A DNA stretch of 64,000 bases from positions 6,544,099 through 6,608,098 of the forward strand of contig CM055742.1 of assembly GCA_029465975.1 (NCBI GenBank). Direction: 5' to 3'. This DNA is from Dallia pectoralis (lineage: Eukaryota; Chordata; Actinopteri; Esociformes; Umbridae). Of the stretch, positions 32,832 to 45,108 are shown one piece after another; within the stretch, counting starts at the first letter, position 1, and each line of letters opens with the position of its first letter. The notes below the pieces were generated by a model. That model ran no database searches, had not been told where the DNA came from, and saw nothing but the letters and a program-made list of their open reading frames with translations. The translations under genes were made by a program, and so were the position numbers.

Positions 32832-35800
32832 CATCACCCTGCCTCCTCCTCCATCACCCTGGCTGCCTCCTCCTCCATCACCCTGCCTCCTCCTCCATCA
32901 CCCTGCCTCCTCCTCCATCACCCTGGCTGCCTCCTCCTCCATCACCCTGGCTGTCTCCTCCTCCATCACCCTGGCGGCCTCCTCCTCCATCACCCTGGCT
33001 GCCTCCTCCATCACCCTGGCTGCCTCCTCAATAGCCCTGTCTACCTCCTCCTTCACCCTGTCTACCTCCTCCTTCACCCTGGCTGCCTCCTCCTCCATCA
33101 CCCTGGCTGCCTCCTCCATCACCCTGGCTGCCTCCTCCATCACCCTGGCTGCCTCCTCCTTCACCCTGGCTGCCTCCTCCATCACCCTGGCTGCCTCCTC
33201 CATCACCCTGGCTGCCTCCTCCTTCACCCTGCCTCCTCCTCCATCACCCTGGCTGCCTCCTCCTCCATCACCCTGGCTGCCTCCTCCTTCACCCTGCCTC
33301 CTCCTCCATCACCCTGGCTGCCTCCTCCATCACCCTGGCTGCCTCCTCCTTCACCCTGCCTCCTCCTCCATCACCCTGGCTGCCTCCTCCTCCATCACCC
33401 TGGCTGCCTCCTCCTTCACCCTGCCTCCTCCTCCATCACCCTGCCTCCTCCTCCATCACCCTGGCTGCCTCCTCCATCACCCTGGCTGCCTCCTCCTCCA
33501 TCACCCTGGCTGCCTCCTCCATCACCCTGGCTGCCTCCTCCTCCATCACCCTGGCTGCCTCCTCCTCCATCACCCTGGCTGCCTCCTCCTCCATCACCCT
33601 GTCTACCTCCTCCTTCACCCTGGCTGCCTCCTCCTCCATCACCCTGCCTCCTCCTCCATCACCCTGGCTGCCTCCTCCATCACCCTGGCTGCCTCCTCCT
33701 CCATCACCCTGCCTGCCTCCTCCATCACCCTGGCTGCCTCCTCCATCACCCTGGCCTCCTCCATCACCCTGGCTGCCTCCTCCTCCATCACCCTGGCTGC
33801 CTCCTCCATCACCCTGGCTGCCTCCTCCTCCATCACCCTGGCTGCCTCCTCCTCCATCACCCTGGCTGCCTCCTCCTCCATCACCCTGGCTGCCTCCTCC
33901 ATCACCCTGGCTGCCTCCTCCTTCACCCTGGCTGCCTCCTCCTTCACCCTGGCTGCCTCCTCCATCACCCTGGCTGCCTCCTCCTCCATCACCCTGGCTG
34001 CCTCCTCCATCACCCTGGCTGCCTCCTCCTCCATCACCCTGGCTGCCTCCTCCATCACCCTGGCTGCCTCCTCCTCCATCACCCTGTCTACCTCCTCCTT
34101 CACCCTGGCTGCCTCCTCCTTCACCCTGGCTGCCTCCTCCATCACCCTGGCTGCCTCCTCCATCACCCTGGCTGCCTCCTCCTCCATCACCCTGGCTGCC
34201 TCCTCCATCACCCTGGCTGCCTCCTCCTCCATCACCCTGGCTACCTCCTCCTTCACCCTGGCTGCCTCCTCCTCCATCACCCTGGCTGCCTCCTCCATCA
34301 CCCTGGCTGCCTCCTCCTTCACCCTGGCTGCCTCCTCCTTCACCCTGGCTGCCTCCTCCATCACCCTGGCTGCCTCCTCCTCCATCACCCTGGCTGCCTC
34401 CTCCTCCATCACCCTGGCTGCCTCCTCCTCCATCACCCTGTCTGCCTCCTCCATCACCCTGGCTGCCTCCTCCTTCACCCTGGCTGCCTCCTCCTTCATC
34501 CTGGCTGCCTCCTCCTTCATCCTGGCTGCCTCCTCCTTCACCCTGGCTGCCTCCTCCTCCATCACCCTGGCTGCCTCCTCCTTCACCCTGCCTCCTCCTT
34601 CACCCCTCCTCCTCCATCACCCTGGCTGCCTCCTCCATCACCCTGCCTCCTCCTCCATCACCCTGGCTGCCTCCTCCTCCATCACCCTGGCTGCCTCCTC
34701 CTCCATCACCCTGGCTGCCTCCTCCTCCATCACCCTGGCGGCCTCCTCCATCACCCTGGCTGCCTCCTCCATCACCCTGGCTGCCTCCTCCATCACCCTG
34801 GCTGCCTCCTCCTTCACCCTGGCTGCCTCCTCCATCACCCTGCCTCCTCCTCCATCACCCTGGCTGCCTCCTCCTTCACCCTGGCGGCCTCCTCCATCAC
34901 CCTGGCTGCCTCCTCCATCACCCTGGCTGCCTCCTCCTCCATCACCCTGGCTGCCTCCTCCTTCACCCTGGCTGCCTCCTCCATCACCCTGCCTCCTCCT
35001 CCATCACCCTGCCTCCTCCTCCATCACCCTGCCTCCTCCTCCATCACCCTGGCTGCCTCCTCCTCCATCACCCTGGCGGCCTCCTCGATCCATCACCCTG
35101 GCTGCCTCCTCCATCACCCTGCCTCCTCCTCCATCACCCTGCCTCCTCCTCCATCACCCTGGCTGCCTCCTCCTCCTTCATCCTGGCTGCCTCCTCCTCC
35201 TTCACCCTGGCTGCCTCCTCCTTCACCCTGGCTGCCTCCTCCTTCACCCTGGCTGCCTCCTCCATCACCCTGCCCTCCTCCATCACCCTGCCTCCTCCTC
35301 CATCACCCTGCCTCCTCCATCACCCTGGCTGCCTCCTCCATCACCCTGGCTGCCTCCTCCTCCATCACCCTGGCTGCCTCCTCCTTCACCCTGGCTGCCT
35401 CCTCCATCACCCCTGCCTCCTCCTCCATCACCCTGGCTGCCTCCTCCTTCACCCTGGCTGCCTCCTCCTTCACCCTGGCTGCCTCCTCCATCACCCTGGC
35501 TGCCTCCTCCTTCACCCTGGCTGCCGCCTCCTTACCCTGGCTGCCTCCTCCATCACCCTGGCTGCCTCCTCCTCCATCACCCTGGCTGCCTCCGCCTCCT
35601 TCACCCTGGCTGCCTCCTCCATCACCCTGGCTGCCGCCTCCTTCACCCTGGCTGCCTCTTCCTTCACCCTGGCTGCCTCCTCCTTCATCACCCTGGCTGC
35701 CTCCTCAATAGCCCTGGCTGCCTCCTCCATTATCCTGGCTGCCTCCTCCATCACCCTGGCTGCCTCCTCCTTCACCCTGGCTGCCTCCTCCTTCACCCTG

Positions 35801-36494
35801 GCTGCCTCCTCCTCCATCACCCTGGCTGCCTCCTCAATAGCCCTGGCTGCCTCCTCCATCACCCTGGCTGCCTCCTCCTTCACCCTGGCTGCCTCCTCCA
35901 TCACCCTGGCTGCCTCCTCCTTCACCCTGCCTCCTCCTCCTTCACCCTGGCTGCCTCCTCCTCCATCACCCTGGCTGCCTCCTCCTCCATCACCCTGGCT
36001 GCCTCCTCCATCACCCTGGCTGCCTCCTCCTCCATCACCCTGGCTGCCTCCTCCTCCATCACCCTGGCTGCCTCCTCCTCCATCACCCTGGCTGCCTCCT
36101 CCTCCATCACCCTGGCTGCCTCCTCCTCCATCACCCTGGCTGCCTCCTCCTCCTTCACCCTGGCTGCCTCCTCCTTCACCCTGGCTGCCTCCTCCTCCTT
36201 CACCCTGGCTGCCTCCTCCTTCACCCTGGCTGCCTCCTCCTCCATCACCCTGGCTGCCTCCTCCTTCACCCTGGCTGCCTCCTCCTTCACCCTGGCTGCC
36301 TCCTCCTCCTTCACCCTGGCTGCCTCCTCCTTCACCCTGGCTGCCGCCTCCTTCACCCTGGCTGCCTCCTCCTTCACCCTGGCTGCCTCCTCCATCACCC
36401 TGGCTGCCTCCTCCTTCACCCTGGCTGCCTCCTCCTTCACCCTGGCTGCCTCCTCCTTCACCCTGGCTGCCTCCTCAATAGCCCTGTCTACCTC
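32832..36494. repeat. 3.66-kb minisatellite of 20-, 21- and 24-bp units
   Basis: About 165 to 175 tandem units. The main forms are 21 bp (ATCACCCTGGCTGCCTCCTC plus C) and 24 bp (one more TCC), with TTC replacing ATC in many copies. A 20-bp form lacks GGCT, and rarer variants contain TCAATAGCCCTG or GTCTACC. The plus strand is about three quarters pyrimidine. It has almost no stop codons in any plus frame, giving an open stretch of 973 codons to 35711. The minus strand reads as repeated VMEEAAR or VKEEAAR heptads and VMEEEAAR octads, with frame changes at 20-bp units. There is no start context, splice structure or unique protein domain, so I treat it as non-coding. Confidence 0.95.
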
Positions 36495-39124
36495 CTTGGT
36501 TTCAGTGCGTTTCCGGTACAAACGACAAGTCTTCGTCCTGTATCATTTCAACTAATAAAAAAGTGGAAAATGAACAATCCAACGGTACATGTTATCAATG
36601 TCTCATTTGAGCCAGGTATGCTAACAGACATGCACCAGTGAAATATATCCGTGTGAAATCCGTGTACTTCTGTCATTAGAGATGGAGATGGAAGAGAAGG
36701 TTCCAGAATCAAACCCAACTCCCTGTGTAAGTCAGACCACACACCATTGTCACAGTGAAAAGAAGACTTATTCAATAAAGGCCTGTGCAGTTCAGTAGCT
36801 CTTAAAATAGTACAGCAGGCCAGCAAGACATCCTTTTATCTTTGCCAAAATGGAGCGAGAATTTGTCAAATGAAGGTGGTTTGTGAAGGTCTTTTTTGTG
36901 GAGATCTCTCTGTGATATCACTGAAATACGGCAGGCAGAGTCCATATGGGTACATTATCTGGCAATTATTAATCCATTAAAAACTTTTCGTAGTAATGGA
37001 TTCGGTTGAATGAGACCTGTTGCAACTGGTCTGTCCCTTTATGGCAGCTGTTGTGTAATGTGGCATGTCCCTGTACGTCATGTCACCAAGAAGATAGACA
37101 AAAAATTCAAAGGTCATCAGAATGTCTAACACTTGACACTTGAAGGGCGAATTGGATTGTGTATTAAATCAGTGTGTTGGCTATTCTTTCACGCTATTTT
37201 CTCCAGTGCTTTTGACTGTGGTCAGGTAGTTCAGACGTAATGATTATTCGATTCGCATTGTGCTTAAACCGAACGATGTCCTCAAAACATGTGTGCGTGT
37301 TTTCCATGAACCATGCCAGGCGAGGCCAGATAAGCACTTGTTCATCGAACGAGACTAGGGTCCATGTTTCCTAAGTCCTTAATGTTTTACATAACATGGT
37401 TCCTCTACTTTGTATCCGAGCTGGACAGATATTGAGAAAGTGAGAGAAAGTGAGTCGGGAAAACACCCTGTTATGGAGAAACTCTGTTATCAGCTCCCCT
37501 TTGAACTTCAGTCGCTAGACCACGTCACGACCCTCCCACTTCAGTCACCTCAGCATTTCGAACAGGAGGCAAACTCATTCTGTCAGTCTGAAATACAGTT
37601 TAAACGTTTCCAGGACATCAGTCCATACCAATACATGCATGAGCAAATTTCCTCTAAAAGCCATATAATGTTTTGCATAGTGACAATTTGTTGTACAGGA
37701 CGAATGTGGCTGCAGGCCGGGGCAGACCAATTGATACATGCTAGGTTGAGCAGCCTGCTTGAACCCCTCACTTAACAGGCAGGCAATAGTCACGGAGCCT
37801 GACGTCTCCCCTGGTATGTCATAATCCCATAAGGAACAGCCGGGTCCATTTGGATAGCGCTAGCCGTCGTGCATCTGGTCATTAGCCAAACCACTCTCAG
37901 ACTCCATGCCGTCACCAATCACCCCTAGTGCGATTGGATGAGAGACGAGACGAGCCTCCTCTTATATCATTGGGCCCCTGCGAGTTACTGGTTCTACTGG
38001 TAGAAGTCTCTGTGTAAATTAGCGAATAATAAGACACCCCTTTACCTTGATTAATATTACTGATGCTACTGGTATTAACGTAGGCCTACTGTTAGCCGTG
38101 AATGAAGATGTGTCCGTTGGTCCCAAAATGGACAATCGGTTCCGCATCGAGCAGTTTAGAATGGGTATTAACAACGCAGAGTGGGAGTTTATGATTACAA
38201 AATAGGTAGTCAATATTGACATACTTGCAGTGACAAACTGTACCGGCGAATGTGTTGTTTTTCCCCAGAGCTGCCTATGTTGCATGCTGCGCTGCTGGTG
38301 GTGAATTGGACATTGATTGTCTTGACAGTGAGTGGACTTTGGTTTGGCGCCTGCAACTTAACACAGCAACGCCTCTCGCTGGGGTTAGTCAGGAAAGCAT
38401 CATATAAATGCAATGATAGAAATGCATGAACACTTTGTTTCAGAGGTTCCCTGGGATTAATATCTGGGCTCGGAGCATCCCGAAGTAAACCAATAGCTTG
38501 TCAGGGAAGGAATCTAATCCAATTTTTATGTAAGTACTCTTATAGCAACATTGTTTTAAACTGGATTAGTTAATCCGAGGTGAAGTCTTTAAACTGTGAT
38601 TGGTTGCAACTTGCACCTGTCATAATGGATTGGCCATAGCAATATGATCTACTTCGATTTTCTGGAAACCAATTAGCACAGGTCATTGCTAGAGCCCTAT
38701 GAAAAATCTTGGCTCTGGTTATCATCAGCTTGCTAGCAAAGCCAAGTGAGTTTGCACTTCAAACTAAAAGTCAGATTTCTTGCAATGTATTGCACTTTTT
38801 GCTCAAAATATTATAATCACTCCATTAATATACAGCACATAATATTGAACTCCATTAATATAGCCTCACTGATATTTCATAAATGTTTTGCTGCAGTATG
38901 TGGCAGCAAAAAATATTTTCTGGATTAAATCTTTTAGGAATGACCATATCTACATTTATTAAAATCAATTGAACAATATAGACACATGTGATCTTGGGTT
39001 GACTAAAACATTTGATAATTTTTGTTTTTTAAATTTGGTCCATCTGATTATCAAAATTTTCAAATATAACTATAAAATAATGTATATGAGTTGACATGTA
39101 TCTCTCTACCTCCCTGACTTCCAG
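36495..39124. other. Region upstream of the ucp1 coding exons
   Basis: No coding exon is recognised. A noncoding first exon and the promoter of ucp1 are expected here, because the first coding exon is preceded by an acceptor-like CTCCCTGACTTCCAG ending at 39124. I cannot place the transcription start. Confidence 0.45.
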
Positions 39125-39138
39125 TTGTACCCAGAACC

Positions 39139-41498
39139 ATGGTGGGAATGAAGCCCTCTGACAGCCCCCCTACTCTGGGGGTAAAGTTCCTGAGTGCTGG
39201 GACGGCGGCTTGCATCGCTGACCTCGTGACCTTTCCTCTGGACACAGCCAAAGTCAGATTACAGGTGCTGGTTCATTGCTCCACCGCTGCCCTGAACTCT
39301 TATGTCTGGTGCGCTGGTTAACCTGTCTGCATTCCTACAGTGTTTTCTTGCTCAGTGGAAAGGCATTTCTAAGTGTTGTTGAGTTAGCCGTAGCACATTC
39401 CTGGAAAGCTTAATGCTTAATAAAACACACTGATTAAAATGAGGCCTCCGGTAAACCCCTAAAAACACTGAGACGTGTAGGGACCCATAACAATGACACT
39501 ATGGTTCTGGGAACCCCCTGTAAGGCTAACTGTGAACCCCCAGATTCAGGGAGAGAAAGTGGCATCGGAGGCCACCAGGGGCATCCGCTACAGGGGGGTG
39601 TTTGGGACAATCAGCACCATGATCCGGACAGAGGGGCCCAGGGCGCTGTACAACGGTCTGATGGCGGGTCTGCAGAGACAGATGTGCTTCGCCTCCATCC
39701 GAATCGGCTTCTACGACAACGTCAAAAACTTTTACTCCGGCGGAGCGGACAGTGAGTGACCACGAGCTGCAGGAGCAGGAGTTTACTAGCAATAGTGGTT
39801 GATACTTCATTTTATAATTCCGATGGTTTATCTAGTCAGCGGATGATATTATAACTATAACTGTATTCTTAATAACATCAGACGTAGGTTCTCAGAATGT
39901 GTTACATGAATCGTGCTTGTTTGTTTGCCACAATAACATAGTTTCCTCTCCAATGGACATCTCCGCGTTGCTCCTGCCGTCTTCCTAAACTTCCTCTTCC
40001 TGTCTCCGTCCTCTCCTCCATCCTATCCCAGCTGCAAACGTTGGCATACGTATTCTGGCTGGCTGCACCACAGGGGCCATGGCTGTGTCATTCGCCCAGC
40101 CCACAGATGTGGTGAAGGTTCGCTTCCAGGCCCAGGTCAACCTAACCGGCGTGTCTCGCCGCTACACCGGAACCATGCAGGCCTACAAACAGATATTTAA
40201 CCACGAGGGAGTCCGCGGGCTCTGGAAAGGTTAGTTACAGTGTGGGGCTTTTAAAATGCAGTCGTAGATTTGTTTTCGTCACTACAAGCGCCCTGGTCCG
40301 AGGTGAAAAACACATATTTCCGATTTATACTATGAAAGTGATACCTCGGGACGAAAGAAAACCAAATTAAATGTTATTACATGCTCTGACTAAAACAGTA
40401 AAGTGCTTACAAACAACCCCTATCCTATCAATAAGGAAAACTAAGAAGCACAAGGAGCACATGTGCACAAAACGATCGGCGGCGTCAACCAATTGTCCTG
40501 CTTCTTGTTCACACCAGGCTGTTTGCCCAACATCACCAGGAACGCGCTGGTCAACTGCACGGAGCTGGTGACTTACGACCTCATCAAGGAGGCCATTCTG
40601 AAGCACAACCTGTTGTCAGGTAAGCGGGCGGGATTGGCGCACACACCGTCGTAGCGAGCGAGACAGCTGATTGGACAGTCATGCCCTTTGGCTTTGTCCT
40701 GCTCGTATCTTGCCAACCTGATAACAAAATGCAAGCTGGCAAATAACGACCCTTCCAATTTGTGGTTGTACTTTCCAGGGACGAATTGTGCATCGTAAAT
40801 GTACCACATTATCTTACCGTGTTTTATTGCACCCTTCACAACTAGGCGCCATAAAGAGAGATATAGTGCTATCGATATCTGCGCTGTGCCCTAACAAAAT
40901 GGGGTGCTTTCGTGCGCAGATAACCTCCCGTGCCATTTCACGTCGGCGTTCGGCGCCGGCTTTGTTACGACGTGCATCGCCTCGCCGGTGGACGTGGTGA
41001 AGACGCGGTACATGAACTCGCCGCCGGGCCAGTATAGAAGCGCCACCAACTGTGCCTGGGTTATGGCCACCAAGGAGGGTCCGACGGCCTTCTACAAAGG
41101 GTGAGTCCACAGACTGTCCCCTGCCCTGTCCCCTGCCCTGTCCCCTGCCCTGTCCCCTGCCCTGTCCCCTCCCCTGTCCCCTGCCCTGTCCCCTGCCCTG
41201 TCCCCTGCCCTGTCCCCTGCCCTGTCCCCTGCCCGTTTTGTTGGACCAAGCACTTGGATGCGTGTTCATTTTTTAGCCCTACGTGTGCCGCCATAACATA
41301 TTGATGTAGTCGTTTTCAGGAGTCGCGCGAGAGGGTCTCTCTCAGGCGCCGATGTTTAATTTGTCCTCTCTTGTTCACTTTAGATTTGTGCCCTCGTTTC
41401 TGAGGCTGGGCTCGTGGAACGTAGTGATGTTCGTGTCATTTGAGCAGCTCAAGAGACTGATGATGGCAGGAAAGAAGAAGATGGAAGAGGGAAGCTAA
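39139..41498 (+). CDS. ucp1: UCP1, mitochondrial uncoupling protein (SLC25A7 family), complete, six coding exons
   Basis: Coding exons: 39139-39264, 39544-39751, 40032-40229, 40518-40619, 40920-41100, 41384-41498, all GT-AG with matching phases, giving 309 aa. All three carrier repeats carry the SLC25 signature: PLDTAKVRLQ, QPTDVVKVRFQAQ and SPVDVVKTRYMNS, so six transmembrane helices of the inner mitochondrial membrane are expected. LGSWNVVMFVSFEQLKR near the C terminus matches UCPs. SPPGQY in repeat three and the position between tbc1d9 and elmod2 favour UCP1 over UCP2/3. Mammalian UCP1 conducts fatty-acid-dependent protons and is inhibited by purine nucleotides; whether a fish UCP1 is thermogenic is doubtful. 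The loop after QAQ reads VNLTG and lacks the His-x-His pair of mammalian UCP1. The start has A at -3 and G at +4. Confidence 0.95.
41115..41234 (+). repeat. 12-bp minisatellite in ucp1 intron 5, about 10 copies
   Basis: Units of CCTGTCCCCTGC starting about 14 bp after the exon 5 donor, with one variant unit reading CCTGTCCCCTCC. The minus strand is G-rich with GGG and GGGG runs at regular spacing. Confidence 0.95.
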
Positions 41499-43360
41499 TT
41501 TCGGTCCCAGCTGCGGTGAAAAGCACTTTGTGATGAATGGATTGACAAAACGCACAAACCCGGGCAACGCTAAATAGGATTAGAATCTACAATCTAAAAA
41601 CTAAAAAAGGAAACGTTACTGGACAATCTTTTAGAGATTCTCCAAATTGAAACATTGGAATTTCAAAGGGTACTTCCAAGTGCTCCATTTAATGGTTCTG
41701 CAAATAGCCTTTTCGGTGAAAAGAATTGTGAATGACTCCTGAACGGATACATTAGTCAAATCATTATTTCCCCCAACAGTTTCAATGTGGAGAACCCATA
41801 ATGGTTCTACAGGAACCGTTTCTTGTTAGAGTGTGCGGTTGACACTACAGGAATGCAATAGACCACAGCAATCTACAGCATTACTCATGTTAATCACGAG
41901 GATTGTGACCTGCGTGTGTGATGTAAGAATATTTAATCACGAATCCTTTGTTAAAAAAGGAGTGATGTAATGTAAAGCGCATTTATGGTGCATTGACCAA
42001 TATGTGGTTTATTACGCCCTGTCTGGCTTACTACCCGGAAAGTTTGTTTTTTTACACAGAATTTTGTTTTTTTCTGAATTGTATCTGCTTTTAGCTCTAA
42101 TATGTGGCGTATTGCGCCAAACAGAAACCATGAGAAGAGGACTTTCTTGGGAGAATATATTTTCTCTCCTTATTTTTATTTATTTTGTCCCTGCTGTCTC
42201 TATTGTATGACACAGCAGAAAGGATGTCTTACCAAGTCCTCACAGGCCACTAACAGTTTCCTACAATAGTGCTCCATAATTATTGGGCGGTAGGCATTTA
42301 TTTTTATGTTTGGCTCTAAACTCATAAGCTGACATAATTGGCTTCACCATTTAGAAGGACAACACATTGGGCTTGGTTTTGTCAGACACAGATAAACAAA
42401 ATGTTAAATGAAGATTTCACATTGAGCTTGATGTCTTTATGTTCGTAAAACCACAGTTTCAAGGCAGCCAATATATTGACCCATTTGCTTGACCGGTATT
42501 TTGGGTTAGCTATTGTGTGTGTTCCTTCAGATAATTTATGCTACGGATGTCAATGTCTAGTCTTGACTTTTGGACCGTTGATACTGCTGTGGTATCTGTT
42601 AAGTTTAGTATCAAATAGGTGTTAAATGCCATTTAAGAAGCCATTATAAAAATGATAAATAACCATTAAGAACATAGCCAAAACAGGCTTAGCAAACCAA
42701 CATTTGCAAAGGTCATTAAAAAGAAACTTGACAGATCATGAGCATTCTCCACAAGGTAAGCGTGGTTCAGCAGAATAGAAAAGCTTACAATACAAGGTGC
42801 AAACCAACAGCCAGCCACAAAAACAGGATGGCCAGGTTACAGTTTACAAAAACAACCTTGAATCCTGCAGAGTTCAAGGGAAAAAAACATGTTGACAGAC
42901 GAGGCAAAGATCAACGTGTGCAAAAACAATGGCAGGATGAAAAACACAGAGAAACGTAACTGTCCGAGACCCATATCGTGCCCCCTGATCTCTGAAACAT
43001 TTTGGAGGTGTTGAGGACATGTATGGCTGCCACTGGAACATGCTCACTTGTCTTCATTGATGATGTCACTGCCGATGGCAGCAGGATAATGAATTGTAAG
43101 GAAACAGACTAAACGAAAGACACACAGGATTGTGATCTCAGACATACTGCCATAGATATACCAGGTGTGTACGTATTTGAAGCCAAGAGTTTTAACTTTT
43201 CGGGGTGTTGTTTTATGCTAAAGATGGCTACTACATGATACTGTGAGTGGAACGTGGACATTATAATAATTTGTGCCAATACTTTTGGTGCCCTAAAATA
43301 TTATTGATGTCGTTTGTAAACTGTATATGTACAAATATATCTTTCAAATAAAAGCTAGAA
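41499..43360 (+). other. ucp1: ucp1 3' flank, possible long 3' UTR
   Basis: AT-rich and without recognised exons. An AATAAA at 43347-43352 is the clearest plus-strand polyadenylation signal I noticed downstream; if used, the 3' UTR is about 1.85 kb. A nearer weak signal could be used instead. Confidence 0.35.
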
Positions 43361-44199
43361 TTTACACACTAACCTCATATCAGTGGTTTGATTTAATATT
43401 CAAACTCTGTGTTTATTCTAGTCCATAACACGCGCTATTTTAATCTCAATCTTAGCTGCCACCTCTAGTCAAAGAAGATATCACATCAGAATATTAATTT
43501 ATTAACACAGGGCAATTGTCAGTCATAAAGGTATCCATACTGTGTCTACAAAATGACAAATAATCTTCAAACAGCAGGACACGCCGCATATAAATAAGAG
43601 ACAAAATACAAAGTCAGTTTTAGTGCACACAACACTGTGCCAATGTGTAAAATGTGTGGCGATGTCGTCACCATCTGATCGAAGCGCCACCTGTTGAAAT
43701 GTGTTGACATCAATAAAACCCATTAAAACCTGTACACAGCTGCTATTGTCCGAGGTGGGACCCACAAACGCTAAGGATCAGCTGAACACAAATGATCCAT
43801 CTTTTTCAGTCTACAAAGATTATTTTCACTCTGGCCATAAATATTTGATTCCTGAGCAAAAACGACATGTACAGGAACCAAGTAAGAAACGTTGTAAATG
43901 CATGCAAGATAACTCCTGACATGGTGTTTGACATCAAGCCTAGCCTATCCGAACATGAATCTCCAGTTTCTATTTCCCAGTCTTCCCTGTCTGCTGAACA
44001 GTCACACACACACCTAATCACATACCTATCACTACTATAGCCTGTGGTTTTATTTCCCTTATTTTATGTCACAGTCTTGATCATCGGAATGGACGTTTCG
44101 TGGCAGTGTGTTGAATTCCAGTATCCTGTTCTTAAATATTAATATGGTTTTGGCCGGATGATCTATGGAGAATAGACCGAATTAGAACGTATTTTTGTC
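43361..44199. other. Region between the convergent 3' ends of ucp1 and elmod2
   Basis: No gene seen. Minus-strand AATAAA hexamers (TTTATT on plus) occur at 43498-43503 and 44049-44054 and are candidates for elmod2 polyadenylation, though far from its stop codon. Confidence 0.35.
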
Positions 44200-44850
44200 T
44201 ATGAGCATGTTGCCCTTTTCTAATTGGTCAGTACACATGCTGCTCTTTTCTAATTGGTCTGTGCACATGCTGCTCTTTTCTAATTGGTCTGTGCACATGC
44301 TTGCTATTTTCTAATTGGTCCGTCCACATGCTGCTCTTTTCTAATTGGTCTGTACACATGCTGCTATTTTCTAATTGGTCCGTGCACATGCTTGCTCTTT
44401 TCTAATTAGCCTGTGAGCATGCTGCTCTTTTCTAATTGGTCCGTACATATGCTTGCCCTTTTCTAATTGGTCTGTGAACATGCTTGCCCTTTTCTAATTG
44501 GTCTGTTCACATGCTGCTCTTTTCTAATTGGTCTGTGCACATGCTTGCTCTTTTCTAATTGGTCCGTGCACATGCTTGCTCTTTTCTAATTGGCCTGTGA
44601 GCGTGCTGGTCTTTTCTAATTGGTCCGTGCACATGCTCTTTTCTAACTGGTCCATGCACATGCTCTTTTTTAATTGGCCTGTGAGCATGCTGGTCTTTTC
44701 TAATTGGTCTGTGCACATGCTCTTTTCTAATTGGCCTGTGAGCATGCTGGTCTTTTCTAATTGGTCTATGCTCATGCTGCTTTTTTTCAATTGGTCCGTT
44801 TACATGCTCCTTCTTTCTAATTGGTGTGTGCTTGTGCTGCTTTTTTAATG
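44200..44850. repeat. 30-bp minisatellite with one inverted CCAAT box per unit, about 22 copies
   Basis: Units contain CTTTTCTAATTGGTC followed by TGTGCACATGCT. Length varies by a few bases where TGCT or CTTG is lost. Copies are 80-95 percent alike by eye. On the minus strand each unit reads CCAATTAGAAAAG. Confidence 0.93.
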
Positions 44851-45108
44851 TCTTTAATTAAATTATGGGAAATTGACAGCAATTTGTGAATAGGAAAAAG
44901 TTTCATCTATTTATAAGCCATCGGAAATTACCAATGTGGCTTAAAATCTTTGTTACAGTTCAGCCAAAGCCAAAAGCTGGTGACTTAACTGTCTTACAAA
45001 AGGTATGCGTAAATAGTTCATGGTAGAAAGTCGAAGCAAACACAAAAAGTCTGTTATTGTGTTGAAGGGATTGTGGCCCAAATTGGGACAGTCCTGCGAG
45101 GTGGTCGG

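Noticed and set aside
32790..35711. 973-codon plus-strand open frame as a real protein
   Set aside because: The frame lies almost wholly in a minisatellite that is open in several frames by composition. There is no unique domain, start context or splice structure.
35922..36521. Minus-strand Glu/Ala/Arg coiled-coil-like protein
   Set aside because: The repeat unit happens to be a multiple of seven codons. Frame breaks at 20-bp units interrupt it repeatedly, and no conserved flanking coding sequence exists. Kept only as a finding.
44524..44848. Frames of 88 and 106 codons with an 11-residue repeat
   Set aside because: Both are readings of the 30-bp minisatellite on opposite strands.
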